Part shown: positions 44,134-53,235 of the stretch, in pieces | Position numbering within the stretch: the first letter of the stretch is position 1 | Layout: the number at the start of each line of letters is the position of its first letter | Source: Atkinsonella hypoxylon | Taxonomy: Eukaryota; Ascomycota; Sordariomycetes; Hypocreales; Clavicipitaceae | Length of the DNA stretch: 53,235 nt | Assembly (NCBI GenBank): GCA_000729835.1 | Contig: JFHB01000208.1 | Location: forward strand, 1-53,235 | Reading direction: 5' to 3' | Translations under genes and position numbers: made by a program | Notes under the pieces: generated by a model | Database searches by the model: none | What the model saw: only the letters and a program-made list of their open reading frames with translations | Told to the model about the DNA's origin: nothing

Positions 44134-47100
44134 TGGTGCATTCGAGTCTAGACGGCGACGACAACCGCCATGACAAGTCGAAGAGGCAACGACGAGGACC
44201 CAACAGTTGCATTCACCAACGGTCCTCCTCATGTGCATGGGCACGACAACAGAGAGCAATGCAAGCAGGGTGAGGCGAGGAGTGGAACCATTGGACCCCC
44301 TCAAAGCACGCCAGGGTGGGCTATCAAGGACCTCCAGTACCAGAACTAAGTGCCTAGGCGTGCTAAACTAGGTCGTGTGGCTGTGCCTCTACCGTGCGAG
44401 CTAGGTAGTTAGGGAAGTCTGGGCAGGCATGTGGGCCAATGAAGACGAGGCTCAATGCATAGTATTTCATTTACGTGGGAACGCTGCTATGATAGAAGTA
44501 GCAGCAATTTCCGGATGTGCTGAAGCGGTATACGTCGCACATATCTCAGCCACACTCAGCCACAGCGCGTTTTTCACACCGTCGGCCCAGTTGGCCACGT
44601 CGTGAGAAGGCCTCTAGGTAGAACTCTGGAAGGAAGGTGCGGGGCCTGACCCTCACAACCCACCTTGCCTCCCTTCAAAAAGATTGAGGTAAGAGAAAAG
44701 TCTTCCCTTTTTCTTTTTCCCCTTTAGGAAGATGCACAGTACTGCCAGAACGCCGTCTGGCGCTCACCAATTTTGTTTTGCTGCGTCAAGTGCTGCGTCA
44801 AGTCTCTTATCAAGCTTCTATTTGTTGAACTTCCTTTCCTCCCGTTCCGATTTCTGGCCTCCCCTAGGGGGGTTAAAGGTACATTTGAGTTACGTGTGAA
44901 ACTCCCTGTGATGAAAGTCGCAGCAATTTCTTGATGTATGAAGAAGAACGCAATGTTATGTATATCGATTGCTAATAAATTCTGACTATACCGAAGCTTT
45001 GAACACCGAGTTCAGGTTCACACAAAGCAAGCTTATATCATTATGTTGAACAACTCAAGACACGAGTGGTCACATTGCAAGAACCAATGTCGGTCAGAGG
45101 ATCGAAATCCCTACGTTATCGAGGCATGCTAGGGTTCTGACAAATTGTGGTATACGTGTCCATCAATTTTTGTCTTTTTGCAACGACGACCTCGTCTCGG
45201 CTCATGTTTTGCATTACTGACTGAACACGCAGCGTAGACTATGGGCTCTGGATATAAAACTTAAATGAGTATGCTTCACCGGCATACCGAGCGCGGAGGG
45301 TCCAGTATGCGACCGGGTTATCAAGGCCGTTTATGCATTCCACTAGGATGTTGGATGAACTGCAGGCGAACAGGAAAGGCCCCGAAACAGGGACAGGGAC
45401 ACTTGACCCCACAAAAAGGACGGAATGCTGGAAAAGCGCATCTCTTGATCTTCCTTGCGGAGACAAACTCCAGACCAGCGCGGACGGCTCAAAGACCAGC
45501 CATAAGTCAACATGCGGAGACTCGTCGAAATAAATAAATAAAGAATCGAATTGCCTGAGGGGTCTGTAGATGATCCGACCTGCCTAACCTATTGTCGCAA
45601 AAATTGCGACGTGACCACGCCACAGGATTTCCATGTTCGGTTAGATCACCCTATCTATACACCGTGCGAACATCTATATAAAATGTGTGGGTCCATGGCG
45701 TGGGACATAGGTCCTTATGAACCAACAGTATTATATATATGCAGCACCCTTACATTCAGGGCGTGATAGCGTACTAACTAGTATAGTATTATCCTAAAAA
45801 AAAAATTCTTCAAAATTTTGGACCTAGAAATGTAGTGTACCAGCCTAAAAGTGGAGTTCTCATAAGGCTGGGGTGCCCGTACCATGGCAGTCACGCTCTA
45901 CCCAATCCCCTGGCCAGAGCGTATTGCTCCCACCCGCAAAAGGGATAATGAGGTCGGTGGCTGGCTCTGAGTTGTTCAGTTCGTGAAACCGCCGAATGGG
46001 CATCTTGGCGAAAAGCCCCCACACAGTATGGAGGAGGGCCTAAAAGTATCTATTTCGCTGCAGGTGGTTGCAAAACCAACATCGATGTCGGTTGCAGAGT
46101 CTTTCATAAACTGCAAGTTCAAGTCTGATTTCCCCTCCAGCATAGACAAAACTTCCTATCCGCGCCACAGTCCCGCTACTCTAGGCATCCGCCTCTCGAT
46201 TTTGCAGATGCACTCCTCTCTCTATAAACAACTACACACTATTTATATACAAACGCCTAGGATTAAAGGAGATCGCAACTTCGTTTTTTCTTGCCTGTCC
46301 CTCTTCCTCTTTCTCTTCCTTCCTGTAGCATTAAAGCCTCCCTGATTCTCTCTTTTATTCTCAGAGTTATTAAATGCCTTATCATTACTACTTCCCACGC
46401 AACAAATCGAACAAGGGCTTCTAGCACCTTGACAATTCATTCCGCTAAGTCCTTAACCTTGGGATTATTCGGAGGTATAGAAGGACTGAGGATGAGAAGA
46501 GAGATAAGCCCTTGGCAATATAGCGCTCTTAACACTAGAATTCAATTGTAATTGCTGCTGTGGGCTAGGATCTGGTCCAGCCTTGATGTATGTGATTGTC
46601 GGGTTGCGGTTGTCGCTGAGATTCTTGCGAATCTGCCTGGGGGAATTGTGAGCTCATTGTAGCGGATGAGATCAAGTGGTAGAGAAAGAGAAAGTAGGTG
46701 TAACGGAATCGGTATAAAGATAGAGGGATTCAGCTAGCTTCTGGCTGAGTTCCGAGATAGTCGGGGGAGTTAAATCCTGTAGCGTCGGCCGCTAAGGGTC
46801 CCGGCTAGTAATTCAATTCCTTAGGAGTCCGATATCGACAATTAGTTGAACTGAAACGTCGTTGTAAGTTAATACAACTTAGTAACTAAGCAATTGCGAA
46901 GATATCCCTTCCTTTAGCACGTTTTACTGCTCGCGTCGGCCGCTAAGGGTCCCGGCTAACAGTATTACGCCTCTTCTTGCTGTATCTAGCTAATCTGTGG
47001 TCGGTTGTGCCAAAAGACTCTTGGTCAAGCAACCACTGATCAGTGTCGGTAGCACCAAGGGTCTAATTTATACTCCTTTGAGTCGGCCCTACGACCAGTT

Positions 47101-47297
47101 CACTAGTGCACTAGTATTCACATCAAAGAGGTTCAAATTCGGTTATCTAGGAGTCGTATCTAACTAGCAAAAGAGGCCACATTATATACCCCGTTTACAA
47201 GCACTCCGTTCCTGTACAGCATCGATGATATGGATAAGATGCGTGTGAAGCTTGACAACCTCGAAAACGTGCTAAACACCCTGACTGTTCAACAAAC
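44134..47297. other. Gene-poor region with decayed sequence
   Basis: About 3 kb without a supported gene. Holds an imperfect direct repeat (44468-44525 and 44882-44943), a tandem GTGCTGCGTCAA duplication near 44789, AT-rich stretches, a few TATA-rich patches (about 45730) and the possible LTR remnant at 46661-46962. A short minus-strand reading at about 45850-46030 (RRFHELNNSEPATDLIIPFA) looks protein-like but is too brief to name. Confidence 0.5.
46661..46962 (-). mobile_element. Possible LTR-retrotransposon remnant
   Basis: On the minus strand the segment starts TGTTAGCCGGGACCC and ends CCGCTACA, like the TG...CA ends of an LTR. A TATA-like CTTTATACC precedes a pyrimidine-rich stretch, then ATG AGC TCA CAA TTC opens a Gln/Pro-rich frame like a gag start, cut by a stop after about 30 codons. 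Inside, a 26-bp direct repeat (GCGTCGGCCGCTAAGG...) occurs at 46782-46807 and 46933-46958. No reverse transcriptase, integrase or second LTR is seen, so the call is weak. Confidence 0.3.
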
Positions 47298-48291
47298 ATG
47301 ATTGCAACCATCCCAGACATTTTGATTAACCTACCAAACTGTACATACGCATCTATCTTCTCGAATGAAGACGGAGGGACAGCTCTGCTGGCCTGCATTT
47401 TGCCAGAACGGCCGATTGTCATGGACATTTCGACAATCTGCTGAATATCATTGGCAATACGGAGGCCGGCAGATCCACAGGCATTAACTGGTGGAACGTT
47501 ATCATTGATCCTTCACTTGGAATGTAAGTCGTATTCTCCTTGCTTTGGCGGCCCTGAACCCTGCTTTCTCCTTCTCATACTACGGCAACGACTCTCACGT
47601 TAGATTCTATGATGGCTTCTGCAGACGGTGACGCTGACCTGCTCTAGCTACCGTGGAGACATTACTTTCAAGCTTGACGGTGGTATCAGTATAAAAATCC
47701 CAACCACCAGCTCGTGGTTCCAGAAAGAAGAATTGACCAGAATGGCGGTCTATTTGTGAATGCCTCAAGACCTGTGCTTCGCATCAACTCTCTGCAGGAC
47801 TCGACTGCTAATGTATTGCCCGTCTTGGGGCGTTATTTCCTCACTGGAGCGGATGTGATGGGAAATCCTGTTGCAGGCAAATTCACCATTTAGCAAACAA
47901 ATCCAACCACGTATCAAAGTCTAGTTACAGTCAACGACAACGATGAAGTTTTCGACCACAGTAAGCCTTGTGCTGCCGCTCCCACAGCATCATTAACCAC
48001 AAACAGTCCCACAGGCGCGGACAACAAGCCGTCCGGGGACAATGGCAACTCCGCGCTTTCGCCTGGTACAATAGCAGCCATAGTGGTCGGTGCTACAGTG
48101 TGTTTCTGGCCAGTACTGGCTTGCTATGGTTACTTGTTCGAAAGAGGCTGGTGTCAGCGAAACAGCAAAGGGCGTACGAAAGTCGCCTTGCAGAAGACGC
48201 TGTGCAAAAACCAAAGCTAGATGATGGGCTGGGATATCCCAGTCGAGGCATTCCTCATTTTATCCCACAAGAGATGCCGGCGGGTGGGTGA
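47298..48291 (+). pseudogene. Pseudogene of a membrane-anchored aspartic-protease-like (peptidase A1) protein
   Basis: Protein fragments in family order appear in different plus-strand frames with stops between. They are ILINLPNCTYASIFSNED (47298 on), STGINWWNVIIDPSLGM (about 47470), NPAFSFSYYGNDSHVRFYDG (about 47560), NGGLFVNASRPVLRINSLQ and VLPVLGRYFLTGADVMGN (about 47740-47870), and SPGTIAAIVVGATV (about 48060). The end, AKQQRAYESRLAEDAVQKPK to PHFIPQEMPAGG, lies in yet another frame and stops at 48291. The LPxLGRYFLTG block matches the C-terminal lobe of fungal A1-like proteins with a C-terminal membrane anchor. At 47891-47893 the reading FTI-stop-Q sits where relatives have FTIWQANPT, so TGG has become TAG. 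No catalytic DTG/DSG motif is visible. The gene is dead; family assignment is from remembered pattern. Confidence 0.65.
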
Positions 48292-50670
48292 AGAAGGGCT
48301 CCAACAGAGTTAGCCGGCTAGACTCTATGAAATGACCAAGAGAGGCCGGTCGTATATGAGAACAATATAGCACCACTCGCAATTCCGTTAATGCAGTAGT
48401 GCTTTCCGAGAGCATACATATCAGGAAGAAGAAGCAGAATACATACCCTTTTTGTGCAAATGCTCTAAGCATTATGGTGTTGTATATAGGGTTAGGTGTA
48501 TAGAGTTAGACTACCTATCAGGCTGGGTCTACGCTGCTGATTGAGGCTTACACATCGTATATATTCATTCTAACATTCATAATAACACGCCACAGTAACC
48601 TAATATCTTTATTTAAGGGGGATACCAACGATTTAACAATAGTACCTACATTTACAGGTAGTTATAGTGCTAGGCCAAGTCCGTTAGCAAGCTAAATTAG
48701 TTAGTACGTATCACTCAGCTAAGCAGCTGCATAGAATTACCCACGCGGGCCTTGATTACTAGTAGATTAATGGAAGACTTGATATCACAAGAGACATAAA
48801 TCCCCTTCACTGGCAGGTAGACGAAGCTAAGGAGGTACGTCTGCAGAGAAATTAGTATGCTGAGGGACCACCGTCCGTTTTGGGTTTAGTTGCTGTTGTG
48901 TGTTCAAAAATCCGTTGCTGCATTGTATCCGGTTGGCCAATAACATATCAGGCAGGAGAGAGGCAGATGGAAAATGGCAGGACCCGATCCCAGGCGGACG
49001 GCAGCACCTGTCTGACGCCTGGCTGTCTCGTCGGCGTGCATAAAATTTTGGGCAAATTGAGAGAAGCGTAGGAATAACTTGAGCGATGGGCTGACAATTG
49101 GAAGCCTCGACAAGAATATCCAGAGCCATCTACAAGGAAGACACCTCAGGACCAGCGACATCTCTGCACGCCCTCGCTTTCTCCTACATTCTCTATCGAT
49201 TCGTTAAATCGGTCAGGACGCATAGAGCGCACGTCTCCAGCATCATCGGCACTTCGTTGTCGACGTCAGCTGACATTTGGGCTTCCAAATATGTGAATAG
49301 CCTGAACGGAGTTTCCAACTATTCTTGCAAGGTCAGTCCATTCATGGTTTTCCACGTCAACTCCAAAATAACTCGACCTGTCTTGTCTGAACTGTCTTGG
49401 GTCCACACCACTAAGGCTTAGTTAGGCACATCTGACCCATGCATGCATGATATGATGCTCCCTCTGCCACGCAGGCAAGATGGAAGATCGTCTCGTCTCA
49501 GCGGCTTTTGAATGCCCGCTCAATAACGGCGTCATCATGCTATCTTAAGATACATCACTACATGAAGCCATGTTACGCATGCCACTAGTTTACTGCGTTG
49601 TCCATCGAGCTAGTTTTATCGCGGTTTGCCACGGCTCATCATGACGCTGTCAGATTGCCAGTATCTTCAGCAAAGTGACGACAATGGCTGTTACGCGTTA
49701 ACACGCCCTTGCGTTAGAGACGCGCTTCAGTCACATGTTGGAATATAATCGGCGAGATATCATCAGCCGACCCTGCCTACTTTACAGGATTGCGACATCC
49801 TTGCCATTGAACACCATCGCCGCATAGTTCCACCGCGTGTTGACGAGCTTAGTGCACGCGCAATTACTGTAAGGCACGCTGCAAATTGGTAGCGACTGGG
49901 CGGCAAGTTCCGCCTGATTCAATGCCCAAAGAGGCAAGCAATATTGACAACTGGTATCCCAACGGAGCAACTCAAGATCCAGGGAATGGCGGTCGACGAA
50001 TCCGAAACGAGGATCTTTTTGTCATCAAGCATATGCGCCATGCTCTGTTCCACTTTGACAGCCTATTGAGTGCAGGATTACACATGCGTGTTACGTGGCC
50101 GCATCCGATATCATCTATCCGAAATGCTGGGCCGGTTCTGCTGCCCATGGATCTTCTATCAACACCCCGCAGTTATGTCATACATCACGTCTTTCTCTAA
50201 TTTCAAAACCCTCTTTGCCAGACCCGGGCAATTACTATTGCTCCGTTTCAGGCTTCGGTTGGACACATGATCCGTGATAATAGGGGCATCAGCGATCTCC
50301 AGTCGCTGCTTTGTCAGGATTTAGGAAGTTATTTTTGGGTAGTCATTGCGGTCTATGCTGCTTAGACATGGCTGTGGTCAAGAAATATCACAATCCCGGG
50401 CACCCTTACTGCCTGACTCGCTTGGCCTTAGCTCCAAGCTTCGACACTCGATTATTGCGACTTGAACATATCTTGCCTAAGATCCCTGGATAAGCATGTC
50501 GCATGAATCCTCTTCTATGTTTTTTTTTTTTTCTTCTTTACTTGCTTATTTTGTATTCTCGTCTCTACAGGCTGAGCCGAGGTTTGATTCCGAGCGACTG
50601 CTGGAGCCTTTCGGGATAATTCACCTAAACTGACGCTTTGTAAACGCCGCAAGACCTTGTATCTGCCGTC
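48292..50670. other. Gene-poor region, no gene recognised
   Basis: About 2.4 kb upstream of the chitinase-like gene. Frames of 60-107 codons on both strands (for example 48827-49129 minus, 49098-49421 plus, 49886-50200 plus) show no domain, no codon-level continuity and no convincing splice partners. They may be relics. A T-run (50519-50532) lies about 140 bp upstream of the chitinase ATG. Confidence 0.5.
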
Positions 50671-52036
50671 ATGAGCTCTCAAAGACACGCACAGAAGTCG
50701 CGTATTGCCTCCAGCATCGCGAGGGTTATGTATACCAACGCTGTGTACTTCCCCAACAGTCGAATTTACCAAGGAGACACTCCTGCCTCGCTGAATTACA
50801 GCTGTATCAACCGTGTCTATTATGCCTACGCAAGTATTGGCCCAGATGGCGGTGTGCTTGTGAGTCGTACAGCTTTTTTTGGTCCCGTTTTTCCACCTTG
50901 AAGATGAATAACATGGCCTCTCTCTCTCTCTGCCGCACTGGGAGCCATTTGTCCTGATTTTTGACTTTTTAGTTAAGCGATGAGTGGGCGGATGCCCGGG
51001 CTCCGATTGATGGTTCACAGGGCGCTCTCGGATCTCTGATGCACCTGAAACAACAACATCCACATCTGCAGGTGATCCTGTCTATCGGCGGAAGGTCTTG
51101 TTCCGATATTTTCCCCATGGTTGCCAGCAATGCGCTTCTTAGAGATAATTTCGCTCGGTCTGCTTTGGGCCTTATTGAGGCCTCTGGACTAGATGGCATC
51201 GATAGTGAGTGCAGAAATGAAAGAAACTATCAATGGGCGTTGAAAGTAGCGCTCTGGGTTTTACCAATGACTGAGCCATAAGATCAATCATGTAGTTGTC
51301 TGGGAGTACCCTTGTAGCGTCGAGCAAGGCGCAGACTTTATTGCCTTGCTAGCCGCTATACGAACATACCTGCTCCATGATCAGCATATCATCACGGCCG
51401 CATTGCCTGCATCTACGGCGATCCTGCAGTTCATCGACTTTGGCATGGCGGCCAACTATCTCAACTACATCAACTTAATGGCATACGACTTGTTCAACAT
51501 GCGATCTCCCAAGAGCGGGCATCATTCTCAACTGTATGCAATGTCCAAGGACGAGCCTTCGGTATCATCCGGAGTCGCATATATAGTATCTCGTGGGTTC
51601 CCAGCCGCAAGTCTCCTTGTAGGCATTCCAACCTACGGTCGCAGTTTTTTGCACGCCACAGGGCCCGGACAGAAATTCGAGGGAGGGGGCGGTAATGAGG
51701 GGGCGTTTGAGTACAACGAACTTCCTCGAAAAGGGTGCAAGGAAACCATGGACAAGCGGCGCGTTTCGGCCCAATGTGTCAGCAGTGATGGAGGTTTCAT
51801 CTCGTATGATAATCCGGAGACAGTGAAGGCTAAGGTGGTGTTTGTAAAGCAAAAGAGGTTAGGTGTAAGTCCATTCGGTCGAGAGCGTCAGCCTTTGGTC
51901 AAGGCCGATAAGCGAAGTGGAATTATTCGATTAACATTGATAACAGGGGTTGTTTTACTGGAATGGGCCAGCTGATTCCAAGGAGAAGTCGAGAAGTCTG
52001 ATTACGACAGGGTTTCGTGCCTTGCATTCATCATAA
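50671..52036 (+). CDS. GH18 chitinase-like protein with altered catalytic motif
   Basis: Four exons, 50671..50859, 50973..51204, 51296..51864 and 51947..52036; 359 aa. No signal peptide follows MSSQRHAQKSRIASS, so it may be intracellular, as in some group A fungal chitinases. The TIM barrel starts YTNAVYFPNSRIYQGDTP; the substrate strand is LQVILSIGGRS (SxGG). The catalytic strand reads D137-G-I-D140-I-V142-W-E144 across intron 2. The acid Glu144 is present but the Asp two residues before it (DxxDxDxE) is Val (GTC where GAC is expected). INLMAYDLF (MxYD) and VGIPTYGRSF are intact, as is GLFYWNGPAD near the end, joined by the last splice. Loss of that Asp usually cuts chitinase activity strongly, since it positions the substrate N-acetyl group; the protein could be inactive or chitin-binding only. 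An acceptor choice other than 51295 breaks the IVWEYP join, so the change is not a splicing artefact. Confidence 0.87.
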
Positions 52037-53235
52037 TTGTTGACATGGAGTGCATACTCAGCGTTTTCCTTTTTTTCAATGAGGCGTTGCATTGGGTTGG
52101 TCAAACAATAATGAGGACGGCGTCGGCCCTCTACATACACAACGATCTGTTGTGATAGATTCATCTCGTGGAAAGTATGAAGTATGATTAAATATGCCAA
52201 CTTTCCGAAGTAGCTATTTGGTACACCGACCTGTTATGATAAAGTCATCTGATGGAAAGTAAATTTCAATATTCCAGCTTTATAAAGACGCTCTGTGGTA
52301 TGGAAAAGGTTCCCTGTCTACTCCTCAACATACTTCCATATTCTCTCTTTCTCCGCGTTCTCCCTGTCTCTTGCATTCTGTTATCAGTTCCCTTGTCTGA
52401 GATAAGGAGACGCACGAACATCTCACACTGCTACAACGGGATGAATGAACGGGTCAGACGGCTATCAGGGCTCGAAATGAAACAGCCAAGTACGCTGTTT
52501 GGAAGGACTGTAGTCTCTTCACAACGAACCTACCATGAGCCATCCATATGACCTGACAAACCGGCCGGGCTCGCAGCAGGGAGGGTGTTTTGTCACAGGG
52601 GCCGCACAATGAGCTGTTCACGCCGTATAAGCAGAAGAGAGTGCAGCAAGGCCCCATCGTGAGTTGGCGTCGGGCACACCTGCACGCAAAGGTGAACAAA
52701 GCGGTGCTGCGCCTCGATCTAGTGGCGACGACCACGTGCACAGCTGATGATGGCGTGCCCATGCGACCTGAGCACCTGCCAAGCCATGAATGTCCAGTGC
52801 CTGACTTTTCTCCAATTCGATAGAACCTTCCTTCTCTCTGCTTATGGGAAATTCAGTCCCTTTTTTTTTTTTTCTATTTTTTTTTCTAGCTAGTTATGCA
52901 AGTGACCAAATTGAATCGATAATTCTATATCTGCAATTTTTGGAGAAATGGGCAGGGTGGTGGGTGGTGCAGTGCAGGTGATGGGACTCGCACGTACGTG
53001 TAGATAAGATAAGAACCAAGCACCATGAACCACAAGCAAGCAAAACACGGCTCAGCCTCTTTCGCCTCAGCATGTCACTGGTCTGCCACACCACCACTAT
53101 TCAGAACCTCACTCAACGCTGCACAAGCAGAACCAAGTTCTCCCACAAAAAAAGCAAAAAAAAAAAAAAACAGGGGACATCCTCCTCAACTCCAGACAGA
53201 ATCCGCGCTCGAAAGAAACACGTGATTCCAAAGAT
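52037..53235. other. Intergenic, no gene recognised
   Basis: Downstream flank of the chitinase-like gene. Contains an imperfect direct repeat (52144-52177 and 52228-52261), T-rich tracts (about 52860-52885) and an A-run near the window end (53152-53171). Frames at 52252-52823 lack features. Confidence 0.55.
52144..52261. repeat. Imperfect 34-bp direct repeat, 84 bp apart
   Basis: The units 52144-52177 and 52228-52261 share GAxCTGTTxTGATA...TCATCT..TGGAAAGTA with about seven differences, several being C-T or G-A. They lie just past the chitinase-like stop codon. Confidence 0.7.

Noticed and set aside
50671..50859. Chitinase-like gene as a secreted enzyme
   Set aside because: The N-terminus is polar and basic with no hydrophobic core, so no signal peptide is supported.

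Overview
This is a window of nuclear DNA from a filamentous ascomycete, most likely a Sordariomycete and probably from the order Hypocreales. The evidence is short (about 50-240 nt) spliceosomal introns with GTAAGT/GTGAGT donors, a NoxA-type NADPH oxidase, a hybrid histidine kinase, a Mug190-type C2 protein and a LaeA-like methyltransferase. Palindromic ACCTAGGTAGGTACC-like motifs scattered between genes fit the same picture. The order is an inference from protein flavour; I could not run a search. Gene models below were built by hand: I chose donor and acceptor pairs that keep the frame and restore family-typical sequence, and exon lengths sum to a multiple of three in every model.

Left part (0.7-8 kb), minus strand apart from a broken plus-strand gene: an uncharacterised single-pass membrane glycoprotein, a decayed SEC14/CRAL-TRIO gene that has lost its lipid-binding core, a small secreted double-Kazal protease inhibitor and a FAD monooxygenase. 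Simple repeats lie between them, including an 18-copy heptamer array.

Central housekeeping block (8.3-44.1 kb): KRE33/NAT10 RNA cytidine acetyltransferase, mitochondrial ribosomal protein mS38/Cox24, an Mpv17/Sym1 membrane protein, a Mug190-like SMP+C2 lipid-transfer protein, tRNA-Ser(AGA), NoxA, a PAS hybrid histidine kinase, a WSS1 protease, an amidase, a DUF1776 protein, the polyadenylation factor Yth1 and a SAM methyltransferase. Most are on the minus strand; noxA and the DUF1776 gene are on plus and face minus-strand genes tail to tail. NoxA (superoxide production) and the PAS-domain histidine kinase are convergent neighbours; a functional link is possible but not shown. Two gene-poor gaps (about 20-22.9 kb and 29.8-33.8 kb) hold repeats, one good tRNA, one tRNA-like relic and a 362-bp element with long terminal inverted repeats.

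Right part (44-53 kb): gene-poor and degraded. It has a possible LTR-retrotransposon remnant, an aspartic-protease-like pseudogene with a TGG-to-TAG stop, and a full-length GH18 chitinase-like gene whose catalytic signature has lost one aspartate. It reads as a fast-evolving accessory segment. I found no clear new multi-gene system; the most distinctive items are the inverted-repeat element, the chitinase-like protein with an altered active site, and unusual exon structures (17-nt first exon plus GC-AG intron, 18-nt microexon).
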